A DNA stretch of 64,000 bases, from positions 15,122,092 through 15,186,091 of the forward strand of contig OZ023190.1 of the NCBI GenBank assembly GCA_963995505.1, given 5' to 3'. The position numbers and the translations under genes were made by a program. Below the pieces are notes generated by a model. It worked only from the letters and a program-made list of their open reading frames with translations, had not been told where the DNA came from and searched no databases. How positions within the stretch are numbered: position 1 is the stretch's first letter; the number at the start of each line of letters is the position of its first letter. The DNA comes from Hypericum androsaemum. Lineage: Eukaryota > Streptophyta > Magnoliopsida > Malpighiales > Hypericaceae. This document shows, one piece after another, positions 12,301 through 24,999 of this stretch.

Positions 12301-13756
12301 GAACACTTAACCTTTACGGTGTCAAAGAAGGGAAGACTCTGGACTTCCGCTGTGCCAAGTTTGTCGAGTCCAAGCGCAAAAGTTCCAGCCAGGCCATGTA
12401 CCCTCTGAGCAATGGCTTTAAGGCCTTCGGGTCCATGATACACAGCAAACATCGCGGCCATGTTCGCTAGCAATGCCTAAACAAAAGTGTTCTCTTAACA
12501 GGTTAGATACTAGCAACGACCGACCGATATACAGAACAAGAATCCCTTACTTGAGCAGTGCAGATGTTGCTGGTAGCCTTGTCTCTCCGAATATGCTGCT
12601 CCCTAGTTTGCATTGCCATACGCAGAGCAGGCTTTCCCGACGAATCAACACTGACACCGATGATCCTACCAGGCATCAGCCTCTTGTACTCCTGTGATGT
12701 AGCCAAGAAAGCAGCGTGGGGACCACCATACCCCATTGGAACACCAAACCTCTGAGCTGAACCAACAACTATATCAGCTCCGAATTCACCAGGAGGCTTC
12801 AACATGGTCAGAGCGAGCAAATCCGATGCCATCACAACCTTCACCCCGTGATTATGAGCATTCTTAACGAACTCCTCGTAGTCCAAAACCTCGCCCTCGG
12901 TCCCGGGGTACTGAACCAAAACACCACAAACATCCCCGCACTTGTAACTAATATCCTTGAGGTCCATGGCGACAACCTTAAGATCGAAACCATCAGCTCG
13001 CGTCTTGCAAATGTCGATCGTCTGAGGGTGACAATTGCTGGCAATGATGAACGTCTTCTTCTTCCCCTTGAGGATGTTGTTACACATGGCCATTGCCTCA
13101 GCAGCCGCGGTGCCCTCGTCGAGCAAGGAAGCATTGGACATAGGCAGACCGGTGAGATCGGTGATCATGGTCTGGTAATTCAGCAGAGACTCCAGCCTCC
13201 CCTGAGAGATCTCGGCCTGGTACGGAGTGTACTGCGTGTACCAGGCCGGGTTCTCCATTATATTCCTCAGGATCACGGGAGGGACGTGCGTGTTGTAGTA
13301 CCCCATCCCGATGAATGACTTGTGCACCTTATTCATGGACGCCAGTTCCTTCATGTGATCCACCATCTGGCTCTCGGTTAGCCCCGCGTCGAACTTGGAG
13401 AAGCTCATGGGGCCAATCCGGATGGACTTAGGCACGGTGGCGTCGATCAATGAATCGACGCTCTCGAACCCGCAAAGCTCGGCCATTTTGGATTGCTCCT
13501 CCGGTGTGGCCGAGTTATGCCTGCGCGGGAAAGTGTCACTCGGCTTCAAAGCCTCCACCGATATGGATCTCACAAAACTTCTCGTCCCGCCGAGAAGCGT
13601 GCCCGATCTATGGCCACCGAACGAGGACAAGGAGGAGATGAACCTCGAGGGAGGGTTCACGAGGGAGAATGCCTCATTGCGGGCCCCACCGCGGTTGCAC
13701 TCGCTAACCAGCCGTCTAAGGACGGCCCGGTTGGCCAACCTCCTCGCCCTTTCCAT
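9311..13756 (-). CDS. GLDP: Glycine dehydrogenase (decarboxylating), P protein of the glycine cleavage system, 15 exons, 1,036 aa
   Basis: This PLP enzyme decarboxylates glycine and passes the aminomethyl group to lipoyl-H protein in the mitochondrial matrix, a key step of photorespiration. Minus-strand exons are 13756-12551, 12476-12231, 12147-12070, 11978-11878, 11792-11597, 11488-11363, 11279-11094, 11010-10897, 10679-10527, 10437-10249, 10149-10072, 9993-9868, 9792-9694, 9603-9486 and 9405-9311. All junctions are GT-AG and phases close to 1,036 codons plus TGA, the usual plant length. The start [16 protein letters not shown] is Arg-rich, as expected for a mitochondrial transit peptide. 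An upstream in-frame Met at 13876 is less likely because it would put a hydrophobic stretch ahead of this presequence. The PLP lysine lies in [18 protein letters not shown] (Lys771), and the conserved [20 protein letters not shown] block is present. No damage is seen, so the gene should be functional. Confidence 0.97.
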
Positions 13757-15522
13757 GTCGGGAAGAAAGGGAGGTGTAAAGTTTGAATCTTTTTTCTGGG
13801 GAAGAAAAACGAGTGTGTGACCAAGGAAAGGAACTAATATTAATGGGTTGGAGAAGGAAGAGAGGACGACGAACAAGGCAAGTGTAAAAGAGTGGACGCA
13901 AACTGCTGCATTATATTACTGAATTTTTTGTCTCTGTGTAAATATACATTGGTTTTTCGGTTAGTTTTTATTAGATGTAATCTGAGACTACTTTGTATAT
14001 CACAATCCAATCATCTGAATTCGAGTCGGATATTATTTTTAATGATCCTAATAATTTAAAATTAATTCTTGATTTAATTAGAACTCATGTATTAGTTTAT
14101 CTAAGCCCTCAGTGATGGGTGACATGTTCAGCTTTTTTGGCACCTTGTATCTTATCATTAGAATGACTAATCTAGATTATCAGTTTGTAATTGTGAAAAT
14201 AAATAAATTTTTAAACGTACATTTTGACTTAAATATAGATTAATCGATCTAATGAATATTTGGATAGATGTTCAAGATCTGGTGAGGAGCAAGGGAGGGT
14301 GGTGGTGGTTGGCTGGGCTACCTGGTTGAGGAGAAAACGACAGTTTCCGGGGAGATGAGACATGTCACCCAATCTCTAAAAAAAGCCACAGAAAATTTTC
14401 TCTCCCACAATTGGAAATGAAAGTTGAAAATGTATGGAAGGAGTTGCAGCAAACTAGATTGAGGATCAATGGACCAAAATCAATTGCAGTTTGGGCCAAA
14501 AAGAACAAAGTGGGGGAAAATTAATCGGACACATATTATCCGAAAATATTGAATGGATTCAGAGAACCATTTGGTGGCCGAATCATTTTCACTAGCTTCT
14601 TATCTTTATTGTCTCCGAGCTCAAACAAACATAAAAATAAGTACGAAAACATTATTTACCGAAATTTTTTACAATGATTCATTCACGAGTATTATTTTGT
14701 ATATCCGACTGTTAGGTTTTTACATGTGATAATTTTCTGGAAAGTTCTACATAATTTACTTTTTTTCTCGTACGTCGTATCGAAAAATCAATGATGCAGA
14801 TTATATAAATATATCACCTTAAAATTTTACTCGAAAGGTTGGCAATTCATTTCGCAAAGATCATGATATTTTTCCAAGAGTTCAGCTGCAATCAAGAATC
14901 TCCATGTATAACTTATCAAAAAAAAAATCTCCATGTATATCTTCACTGAAAAAGAAAGGAATCTCCTGTGCGTGGGATTTATTTCCTTCCATAATTATTA
15001 ATTTAGGTTTCTCGATGCATTTATGTACTAGTTGATTTCCAAATTTAGTATGTGGGTGGGGAAATTTTCTTGGTTGCTCGATTGGCAGCGGGCCTGGCAC
15101 AGTAGATTGGGTCTGGACTGAAAGAATAATTTTATACTATTTGGATTAAAAGACAGATAATAACATATTTCAGTTTTGACAATGGCATATCTCGGTTACG
15201 ATATTGGTATATTTGGTTATTGTTAATAACTACGTGCTACGACAATAACATGTTGGTGATACTCTGCTACACAAATTTTTTTTATTTTTGTCCCCATGTT
15301 TTAATTTTTTTGCAAAAAACTCTCACATGTCTTTTAGTTCAAACAGTTCAAAATAACTCCATTCTGGACTCAATCCAAACTGGGCCCAGGGCAGGTAGTT
15401 TTGGTTGGTGGCAAAGGGCAAATTTGGAAACAAAAACATTGACATCCTTAAAATGATGTCTCTGGCTGACGTTGTACTTCAACTTACTGCCGGGAGGGGT
15501 CAAACGCGTAGCTCATTTTCCC
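13757..15522. other. P-protein promoter region and AT-rich intergenic DNA
   Basis: The first few hundred bases should hold the P-protein 5' UTR and promoter. AT-rich TATA-like strings lie near 13905-13950 on the minus strand, but none is decisive. Beyond this I see no gene or clear element. Confidence 0.4.
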
Positions 15523-15543
15523 GGGGGGGGGGGGGGGGGGGGG
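15523..15543. repeat. Poly(G) tract of 21 bases
   Basis: A run of 21 G residues follows TTTTCCC. It is a simple homopolymer and its exact length is prone to sequencing error. Confidence 0.9.
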
Positions 15544-17438
15544 ATCCGGACCGTTAGATTAAAAGGAATCGCTAGGAAGATGCTGAATTGACGAATGAGA
15601 TCTTGTGATCGTGCTCCCCCAGTTGAGCTTTCCGAGAAAATAAAACATCAGACTTTCTAAAATATTAAAAACTTCATAAATGTGATAAAAATAAATGACG
15701 TTAGTTACGTTTTTTGGTTAGATATTTACAAAGTCATTAATCCAGATCGGAGTTATATATAGAAAACTCGAGAGGATAAATGTTATAAGAATTTAGAAGA
15801 ACCTATGAGATGTTAAATCATCCGCATGGGCTACGCCCTGTGGTTCGTGGGCTTCTGTTAAAAATTGAATTTGTTGGGCCCATGATAAACCCACCAGCTG
15901 GGTGCTCACACAACAGGAAAACACCTTTTACTTTTTTACAATATTTCTTCTTTTTTTTAAAGGGAACTATAACAAAATTTCGTAATTCAGTCCCATGACA
16001 TATGATTGGTGATCTTCGTGTGGTGCACATTTTTTAGAAGATGGCATCAAGTCTAATATTAAATGAACGAGTTATAATACAAAAATATAAAATGCATAGA
16101 CAATAGACGAGAAATTCTAACCTATTACTAATCTGAAATCAATAAAATGACGTGGTTGAAAGCGAAGAGAATAAAAAAATTATAAAACCAATGTCCAATG
16201 CGGATTACTACCGAGTAAACCATTGTCCGACAACCACACACTTGACATCACATAAAACTGAATTATTTTATATCCTCGGAGTCAATTTTTGTGCCTAATA
16301 TTAGGCCCACATCGATGACAGCGAATGAACGGGATGTACTTTTCGACAAAGTTAGTGCCCGTATTATTGGAAAGCATGAACCATCAAAAAATATTGTTGG
16401 AAATCATGCAGCATGTATGTATCCATCTAATTTAAATAAACTATGGTATACACGTGCATGTTTTGTTTATTGATCTTAAGTAATTACAAGATGTACTAAT
16501 TCAGAGTTCAATTGTACAAGTTATCCAACATTCGTTATGCAGTAAACTTGTTTTTCTAGTTCCAGTAATTTCTTATATGTTCTGATATTTTTCGTATCCA
16601 AAATTAAATATTCTCGGTGGTTGTAGATCGAGATTTGTTCATTTCCAAATAATTACATAAGATATGGAATCTAGTGATCCAAATAATTAAAAGTTGGTAT
16701 ACAACTCATGAGACAGTTTCTTCCTCTAAATATTGTTCAGGTAGGGCGAGGAGACTCTTCTATAACCTAACTTAAAGTAGTAAAAGATAAAATAGAGATA
16801 AAAGGAATTGTAATTGGAACCCAGAATCATGATTCAAAATTTGGAAAAATAAATTACACATAAAAAAATTTGTCCTACCAACAAGCATTTAGATCAATCA
16901 ACGTTGTTGTAGTTTAATCAGATTTTGAGTTCGAATTCTTAAAAATATAGTATTGTTAAATACTTTATTTTTTTGTAAAAAATTTGTCACCTTTTAAACA
17001 TCTCACCGACTCAAATTTGGATTAGTCGGCCTAGTAAATTCGAAAATAGATGGTATAAATAAAAAGACCTGGATCATCCATTCTCTACATATACTAGAAG
17101 ACACAAGAAAAGTACAGAATTACCCCGAGGCATCGAGATAAGCCGGCTGGACCAGTAGCCAGATGGATATTTGTTCCTCCCAAAACCTCCAAAATGGTAA
17201 CAATATCAATGATTACTTTTATTTTATTTTATTTTATTGTATCAAAGCCATGGATGGAGCAAATTACATGGCCATACTTTTTGGCTTGCCTCTCCCGGAC
17301 AGGATCTCAGTCACCCATTTCCACAAACAAAAGGACAAATACTCACCCAAAAATAAGATGATCAAAATTTAAAAAAGAGGAAAATTAAGCTCAGAATGAA
17401 AACAATTTTTTTTGGTTGCTAAAATAGAGATTAATTAA
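15544..17438. other. AT-rich intergenic DNA
   Basis: No gene is recognised. The part just below 17438 is probably the GATA gene's 3' UTR. A B-box-like string (GAGTTCGAATTC, near 16928) may be the remnant of a tRNA-derived element but cannot be supported further. Confidence 0.4.
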
Positions 17439-19021
17439 TCAACTTGGAACAAACCCACAAGATAGTTCCATAAGTAGGATGGCTGCTTCTTCAACGTCCC
17501 GAGAGAAGACTCCTTGGAAAGCCGAATTATTACTCAAACTTAGTGCAATTTTCTTTAAGCAAAGCTTTTTTTCTAGAGGCTTATCGCACAATTTCTTTGC
17601 CTGTCCAATATTGTGGCCAGTGCGTGGTTTCTTATCCTTGTGGGCTAGCAACTGATGGTTAGCCTTTGAGCTTGATGATGCCTCCACTGCCATCACGGCG
17701 CCAGTCTCTGCCGCCGCCGCCCGTCTGGCCTTCCTTTGCCTTATCCCACAGGCATTGCATAGTGACTGCATCCACCATAAACCAAAAACTTCTGATGAGG
17801 GATGATTGCCGGATCTTAAAAACTATAAAAACCAAAATGTGCACACCATTAATTAATTAGTCCACAACGTGGAGTTCGGGATTTTAGTTTGATTATGGAC
17901 ATTTAACGGCAAAATGTGACAATGAAACCTCGTTCAACTGATAAAAGACGTTTTTATTTTCGAAATTAGAGTTCGAATTTTGCGTGAAAACATCTTCTAA
18001 TTATATGAAAAAATCTAGATATGAAGGAAGGAAGCAGTATATATATACCTTAGGACCACGAGGGCCACTCCTCCAAAGAGGGGTAGTGGTAGTATTACAA
18101 TCAGAGCAAACTCTAATAGCCGGAGTCGTAGTACTTCTACTATTGTGGTTGCTCGACGAGGACGTGCTTATTTCGTTGACATGGTACCGCTGATCTTGGA
18201 TCTTGAGGGTGAGTTTCGTGGGCTTATCATCGGTGGTCGTCGACGATGATCCGCTCGAGCTCGTCGTCTTTCGCATTAGCTTGAATGACGAAGACAATCG
18301 TGGATGATGATGATGATCACGTGATGAATTTCCATAATACCGAAGGCCCTAACACATGATCAAGAACAAACATCTGATGATCAGTTAACACAAATTAATC
18401 AACAAACATGCATAAATGATCAGATATGATGATCTCATGTAAAAAGAACATACAAGTGAAAAATCGTCGAGGATGTCTGTAGAACATTCGGTAGAAATAA
18501 ATGGGAAACAAATTATTACAGACTTGGAAGGCAATATATAGACGTGAAAATAACATGCATAAAATTATTGCTTGTCACACACATGGGGTCCCTGGCTGAA
18601 GATGTTGATCAGATATGATGAACATTCGGTAGAAACAAATGATCAAGAGATATATATACTCGAAAACATCGAAAAAAAGAAGAAAAAAAACTGATCAATG
18701 GGAAAAGAAGTTGTACTTCAATTTGATCATTCAGATACATATAGTGCCAAGGTACATATGGGCATCGAAGAAAAAAAATTTATTAAAAAAACCTACCCTA
18801 GAAGACATGAAGTACATATGGTCTCTTGCCTTGGGATATTGATCATGTTGTTCTGGGTCCCCAAGAAGTAGACTTGCTCTTGGATCTGGTGCCGCGGTTA
18901 AGGAAGAAGAAGGAGGTGAAAGAAGGAGTTGCAAGTGCTGCTGGTCCTCCTCTAGCTCCACAAGAGGAGAGGAGCTGGAAGAGGGCCCTCCTCCTGGGTT
19001 CAGGTAGTAGACTGGAGTCAT
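17439..19021 (-). CDS. B-class GATA transcription factor with LLM domain (GNC/CGA1-like), 3 exons, 283 aa
   Basis: This is a DNA-binding factor of the plant B-GATA class. Relatives GNC/GATA21 and CGA1/GATA22 promote chlorophyll synthesis and respond to light, cytokinin and nitrogen. Minus-strand exons are 19021-18797, 18348-18049 and 17765-17439, all GT-AG and all in phase 0. The single zinc finger is C-x2-C-x18-C-x2-C with cysteines 156, 159, 178 and 181, containing [25 protein letters not shown]. It is split by the last intron after GPRGPK. A basic tail (RQRKARRAA) follows. The C-terminus reads ILLMELSCGFVPS, with Leu272-Leu273-Met274 matching the LLM domain of this subgroup. The N-terminus is Pro/Ser-rich (MTPVYYLNPGGG). 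It is shorter than the Arabidopsis relatives. The exact orthologue is not determined. Confidence 0.93.
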
Positions 19022-19073
19022 GGAAAGAGATCACAGAGAGGCTAAAAGAGAGGGTTTAATAGGGAGGAAGCCT

Positions 19074-19079
19074 CTTATA
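19074..19079 (-). promoter_or_regulatory. Putative TATA box of the GATA gene
   Basis: TATAAG lies on the minus strand about 53 bp upstream of the ATG, within CTCTATAAGAGG. The position implies a short 5' UTR. This is a motif match only. Confidence 0.4.
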
Positions 19080-21321
19080 GAGGAGGGAAGAAGGTGATCA
19101 GAACCAAGGGAGAGCTCGAAAGGGCAAATGGCAGGGGAGAATTAATGAAGGGTATATACCTAGGGGACCTCAAATATAATGTAAAAGCCATTCACGTGAC
19201 CAGGAGGCACCAAAATGACAAAACCATTTTAGTACGAGACAAACCAAAAGGAGGTATGGAATGCTACTACTCGACCCTCCGCCAGGCCCAGAGCGACAAA
19301 AACCCTACCCTGTCTTTTGGTTGAATCCGGTATCCGGACTCCGACTAATATAGATTCAAGTCGGTTGGTTCTATTAATATACTATTTACCCATCATATCA
19401 AATTTCTTTATGAGTATAAGATTTATGGGAGAAACGAGCACTCTTATGTGCCCTATGGGGGCATTTTATGTGATGTGCCCTACGGTTCACATGCTTTTAT
19501 TTGCCCTATGATTTTCGATTCAATCATGTGGCTCAACAGTCAACCCCAGCAGGCTCAACCCCACTGGTTTGAGGGAATTATGTTAATAAATCTTAGAGCT
19601 AATTGATAATGAGTAGTTGGTGAAGAACTTAAACTTATAATTAGGTCTAACATGGATTATTTTTTCTGAAAGGTAAATTTTTTACACTGTGATAGTATTA
19701 TTACATTCTTTGTGTTGCTATACTAAATACCTTTTGACCTAACATGGATTATCTTTCAACATAACGCGGTATAATTTTGTGACTTGTTGTTATCCGTGCC
19801 TAGAGCACATTGTGTCTTCAAGCACCAGAACTTCCCTACAAAAAAGAACTAATGGATACATGTTAAGCAAAGGGGTCTCGAGAATCGGCATTTGGAAGCC
19901 AACAGAGCCAGTTGAAGCGGTGTTTGCAGATCTGGGAGATCGGTTAGCTAGCAACGGGCAGCAGTAGATTCGCATGGGGAGGATCTCGTAGACAAAAAGC
20001 ATCAAATGCTCGCTCAGGGTGATAGTGACATCCACTTTCCAGTGCCCACACAATTTTCGACGCCCAGAGGGATCTTGCGCCTTCTGATCTTTCGTTTATT
20101 TATGATCCATGTTGATCTGTATTTTGTTATCATGTTTTCGCATGTATGTAAATTTCTAGTATGCAGAATCGATTATTATTTAGTTTTATTTAGAGGATAC
20201 GTTCTCCAAATAATAAGAAGAGCTAAAAATTGTCAAATTTTTTATTTGGATTGACTTTAGGACTATAAAAACTCTAATCATAGATTTTTTCGCAAAATAT
20301 AGATCTAACTATCTCACGACGTTATGAATATAGCTCACATATCGCTTTAATTAATGAACATCCCAATACTTGGAACATCTTATAATCTCAGGTGACGAGT
20401 ACCAAATCTTCCCGTCTTTTCCACATATCACCTGTAAATTTTTTTTTGAGGGGCCATACACCTGTAATTTTGGATCAGCCTTTTTTGTACGTATCTATCG
20501 GCTGATAAAGTGATGTTCGTTTTGTAACAATCCTTGTCCGATTCCCATCTTCCTCAAAGCGCTCAAATATCAAGATTGAGCAAGTTCAAGGTCTTCCAAG
20601 CGCCACATACGTGCATATATCGACATGGTGACCACCAGGGAGGGCTCTATCCTAGCTAGCCAGGAAGATAGCGTTTTAGAAATTTTTTGCATGGAAAGAG
20701 CAACCATCTTAAGATGGATTAATATTAGGAACAGATTCCATTTCGGGTATATGAGTGATATGTCTGACATTAAAGGTCTTCCAAAAATTTTACTAATTTG
20801 ACTATGTCTTATATTATTTTTTTGAATAGTAAAATTTTAGAGCACAATTACACTAGCTAAACGTTGAACTTGGGATTTCTTGAATTTGTCTACGCATTTG
20901 TGCGGTTAAACTAAATATTTTACAATAAATTTTCATACTTCAAAACTGAGTCGAATTATCTGATTGTTTCGTCAATAATCTCGAGATTATATGTTTGTCA
21001 TTAAACTACAGGGGAAAGAGATAAATACAACAAACAGAAGAAAAACAACTGTGCCATAAAAAGAGAACAATAAAGTACGAACACTTCGCATGAACAAGTG
21101 GAGGAGGGAGCTCCACAAATGGGCACCACCCAATACAAATGTGTTTTGTGTTTCGTTTGATCTTCCTTGATAACGCCGATTGAGCAGATAAATGTGGGAA
21201 AATTTAATTGAAGATTTGGTTTGATCTTATAATTTTTAAAACCACGAGAGGTGCAACGTATGAGTCATATTAGTCACTCCCTAAATAAGTACACTTATTG
21301 AACAATATTAGATAAGCCTAC
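19080..21321. other. GATA upstream region and AT-rich intergenic DNA
   Basis: The first ~250 bp is less AT-rich and may be promoter. Beyond it I see no supported gene. A 62-codon frame near 19779-19967 ends in a plausible but unrecognised peptide. Confidence 0.4.
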
Positions 21322-21509
21322 GAGAAATTCTATGGTGCACCTTCTATACCAAGTCATAATGTGACTTAGTATAGAGACCCACCAATCTTCTATTGACATG
21401 TGGATTACTTATTTATTAATTAAATAGTTGACTAGGATAGATAAATATGGAAACTAAATAAGATATTATTGTGATAATATCTTTAAAATAACCTCCCATA
21501 GAATTTCTC
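21322..21509. mobile_element. 188-bp TIR MITE, left copy
   Basis: This element starts GAGAAATTCTATGGTGCACC and ends CCTCCCATAGAATTTCTC, giving 14-15 bp terminal inverted repeats with one mismatch zone. An inverted copy of exactly the same length lies at 23110-23297. No target-site duplication is clear, partly because the outer boundary coincides with the end of a larger inverted repeat. Confidence 0.75.
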
Positions 21510-22199
21510 TCTCTCTAATCTAACCAACAAGTTTTTACTTTACAAGTTTCTCTTTATTATTAGTTGCTTAATCAAATTTCTAATTCAATCGAGATCGAAA
21601 ATTTACAATCTGCCATACAATTGCCCAAGTTTCTCCCATAAAAGAATCGTTTCCTAATTAAAATCAGAAACGTGCAATATTCGATAGTTGCTTCTTCAAG
21701 TTATTTGGTTGAGTTTCAAACTGTACTCTTTTTTTTCTCCTGTTAATGGAACCAAAGGACAAAATTAAGGATTTAATTTTGCCGAATACAGTAATTAGAC
21801 AATAGGATATTTGGGTTTTCATGGCCACGGTATAGAAAAGAGATCGTCTCCACCCGGAATCACCAACTTGGCCAAATCTGCGCAGCCCTATTAGCGTCCC
21901 GGCGAACAAAGCTCAGACGGTGGGCAGCAAATTAAAATTTATCGAACTACCTCTGAATACCAATTATTAAACATTTCAATACTACGTGAAATTATACATA
22001 GGTCCCAGTTTTCTTCTAAAATTGAAATCATAAAAAATATAGAATAGGTCCTGGTATTGATAGTATGTAAATTAAAATTTGTTTACTTCGAATAAAGTCG
22101 AGAAAGCAATCAAAAACTTGTAGATGCTAGTCACTCAGATATCTTCTCAGTCACATCACTTCAAATATGTATGTTGATTATCGTTCAAGTGATAATTTG

Positions 22200-22900
22200 A
22201 TATTTCCTGCGAATAAAATAACATGGGTCAATTAACAATAATAAATAAGTATATTTCAAAGTGAATTAATAAGAATTAAATACCTGCTCCAACAATTGTG
22301 TAAATGTAATATTTGTATTTGGTTGTGGAATCACCTGTCAAAGTATTAAAAATTTTTGTTAGTCTTGAGTTATTTAGTTACCTCACCATAAACAATACGC
22401 GATTATAGATATTACCTGATTATAATAGGAATAAATATTCGAACTGCCATTGTTGCCGGGCATGGTAAAAGATGCTGGCTGCAAAAAAATAATTGTATTA
22501 TTTATCATATTCTTTATAGCAAAATAAATGCATAATTTTTCTACCTGAATTACTTGTCCCAATGATGATCCATGTTGTAACGGAAGATGAGTAGTAAATG
22601 TTTGAGGCTGAATAGATACACGCGGTTCAACTGGTATTGGCATAAACACTAAATAAACTTGTAAGTTTATTTGTAAGTTACAGAATGCTAAACACTAAAT
22701 AAACTAAATTGGCATAAATCAAAGGAAGAAAAATACAAGATGAAGGGTGATTTACTTACAAGAATCAAAGAAATGAAAGAAACTATGATCCTTCTTCTTT
22801 GCTCTTGGAAAGTCTGTAACTTTAGGTTTTTTTTTAATTGTGACACCAGACTCCAACAATCCATTTCCTATACTGTGGCCACGAAAACCCAAATACTTAA
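22200..22900 (-). pseudogene. Unidentified gene fragment with four or five exon-like segments inside the inverted repeat
   Basis: On the minus strand a continuous frame can be followed through splice-like boundaries. A segment with KKKPKVTDFPRAKKK ends at a GTAAGT donor near 22757. The next runs from about 22650 to 22545 and ends VIQ before GTAGAA. Then come 22480-22417 (PASFTMPGNNG... ending NQ), about 22336-22285 (VIPQPNTNITFTQLLEQ) and a terminal piece near 22215 ending in a stop. Every junction is GT-AG with phase kept. I do not recognise the protein. The set may be captured exons of a host gene, since flanking inverted repeats are typical of gene-capturing elements. Confidence 0.4.
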
Positions 22901-23109
22901 TTGCCCAATTACTGCAAAATTAAATCCTTATTTTAACTTCAAGAAGCAACTATCGAATATTGCAAGTTTCCGATCTCAATTAACTTGCTGATCTTCCCCT
23001 TTCTTGTTTTAATGTGGGCCTTTCGGGTATGATTTCAAGCATTATGGTGGAAAAGTGGCCAATATCTAATGATTTAGGGTATGAAGACTTGTTCGTTAGA
23101 TTAGAGAGA

Positions 23110-23297
23110 GAGAAATTCTATGGGAGGTTATTTTAAAGATATTATCACAATAATATCTGATTTAGTTTCCATATATATATCTATCCTAGTCAACTATTTA
23201 ATTAATAAGTAAGTAATTCACATGTCAATAAAAGATTGGTGGATCTATACCAAGTCACATTATGACTTGGTATAGAAAGTGCACCATTAAATTTCTC
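23110..23297. mobile_element. 188-bp TIR MITE, right (inverted) copy
   Basis: Read on the minus strand this matches the left copy nearly end to end, sharing TATACCAAGTCATAATGTGA and GATATTATTGTGATAATATC. Length and terminal repeats are identical. Confidence 0.75.
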
Positions 23298-24089
23298 ACT
23301 ACTGATGACCCAAGGTATGAGGTTGATTGATCTTACTGGATTTTTTAACGGGGAATACTCGTGTAATTATGGGCATATATATTTGTTGTTTTACTCAACT
23401 TAAATTTTAGCTCATGGTATTTTTTTTATGGTCATTCATTTATATAAGTTGATTCACTAGTGGTCATTCTAACAATTTTTTGACCAATTTAATCGAGTTT
23501 TAGTTGAGTACCCAAAACTTTTAAAAAATTGAATAAAAAATAAAAAGTTTAATGTGTGTGACTCTAACCTTTTTTTTCTCACTCAAATCGTCTTACGTCT
23601 TATATCGCTAGTCTAAATGTCCTTTAGTTGACTTGAGAGTTGATACTTAATGTTACTTGTCCACTCTGATAAGTATGAGGTGTTAAATAGACCCACTATT
23701 TCTAATAAAAGGTGCTAATCAAAGTAAATAATGATCTATCTAGTCTTTGTACCAAGTCTTAACTTTTAACCATTTTAGCATCTATTTAATCAGAGAAATC
23801 GCCAGATCAAATTTGGTGAGGTAAAAAAAGAGAAACAAAGTTCCCCTTCAATTTGTCTTCATCAAACACCAAAAAAAACTTGACCCGTTCACTTACCTTT
23901 CTCATAGACACACCAAAAGGAAATCAAACGAAGGGAGAAAATCCCAGTAAAGAGGGAAAAAGAGCAGGACTGGACTGGGCTTAACTCATTCTTTCTCTTT
24001 TGAAGGATGATGAACTAAACTTGGGCCCAACTATGTGCGCCGTCTCGGCTTAGATCCAATATACAAATGCAGGAGAAACCTAAGAGTAG

Positions 24090-24194
24090 TCAAAAGCCAT
24101 TTGGCCTAGCAGCATAGACGTTGAAGGATTTGATAGAAGTCTAGGGTTCAAACCCTAGTATAGGCGTAATCTTGGTGTAATTTACCTTTAAAAA
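24090..24194 (+). mobile_element. tRNA-derived SINE in array copy 1
   Basis: The element has a pol III A box (TGGCCTAGCAGCAT) and a B box (GGTTCAAACCC) whose starts are about 43 bp apart, as in a tRNA gene. It ends AATTTACCTTTAAAAAAA. It is flanked by AAACCTAAGAGTA at 24076-24088 and again at 24195-24207, a clean 13-bp target-site duplication. Confidence 0.85.
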
Positions 24195-24893
24195 AAACCT
24201 AAGAGTAAGACCAACTAACTTAATGAGAAATTTCATGAAACTGCATGCTTTCTATACCAGCGTCGGTCTTTTAATGTATAAAGGTAGAAATACACGAAAC
24301 TGCATTCCAAAAATTTTTTAAAAAAAAGAAAATTGAATAAAAAATAAAAAGTTTAATGTGTATGACTCCAACCTTTTTTTTCTCACTCAAATCGTCTTAC
24401 GTCTTATATCGCTAGTCTAAATATCCTTTAGTTGACTTGAGAGTTGATACTTAACGTTTCTTGTCCACTCTGATAAGTATGAGGTCTTAAATAGACTCAT
24501 TATTTCTAATAAAAGGTGCTAATCAAAGTAAATAATGATCTATCTTATCTTTGTTCCAAGTCTTAACTTTTAACCATTTTAGCATCTATTTAATCAGAGA
24601 AATCGCCAGATCAAATTTGGTGAGATAAAAAAAGAGAAACAAAGTCCCCCTTCTATTTTTCTTCATCAAACACCAAAAAAAACTTGACCTGTTCACTTAC
24701 CTTTCTCATAGACACACCAAAAGCAAATCAAACGAAGGGAGAAAATCCCAGTAAAGAGGGAAAAAGAGCAGGACTGGACTGGGCTTAACTCATTCTTTCT
24801 CTTTTGAAGGATGATGAACTAAACTTGGGCCCAGCTATGTGCGTCGTCTCGGCTTAGATCCAATATACAAATGCAGGAGAAACCTAAGAGTAG

Positions 24894-24999
24894 CCAAAAG
24901 TCATTTGGCCTAGCAGCATAGGCGTTGAAGGATTTGATGGAAGTCTAGGGTTCAAACCCTAGCATAGGCGTAATCTTGGTGTAATTTATCTTTAAAAAA
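24894..24999 (+). mobile_element. Same SINE in array copy 2
   Basis: The position within the unit, the boxes and the AAACCTAAGAGTA flanks are the same as in copy 1. It was therefore copied with the array and is not a new insertion. Confidence 0.85.

Larger units (their letters stand above)
21322..23297. repeat. 1.98-kb inverted-repeat (foldback-like) structure
   Basis: The ends are inverted copies of a 188-bp MITE. Homology continues inward in patches: AATCTAACCAACAAGT near 21515-21535 against its complement near 23090, and TGCAATATTCGATAGTTGCT near 21672 against its complement near 22960. A segment containing GGATTTAATTTTGC and GGGTTTTC-TGGCCAC at 21767-21835 matches 22868-22928 inverted. 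The arms enclose about 1 kb of single-copy DNA with exon-like pieces. It could be a foldback transposon or a local inverted duplication. Confidence 0.7.

Noticed and set aside
12848..13820. Plus-strand frames of 141-156 codons opposite the P-protein first exon
   Set aside because: These are antisense shadows of the highly conserved GLDP exon and show no family features.
19779..19967. 62-codon frame ending RIGIWKPTEPVEAVFADLGD
   Set aside because: The C-terminal part looks protein-like, but there is no recognisable family, splice context or supporting neighbour; not enough to call a gene.
24099..24155. Possible tRNA genes in the tandem array
   Set aside because: A and B boxes are tRNA-like, but no cloverleaf or anticodon stem can be drawn. 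The elements have a 3' tail and target duplications, so they are SINEs.
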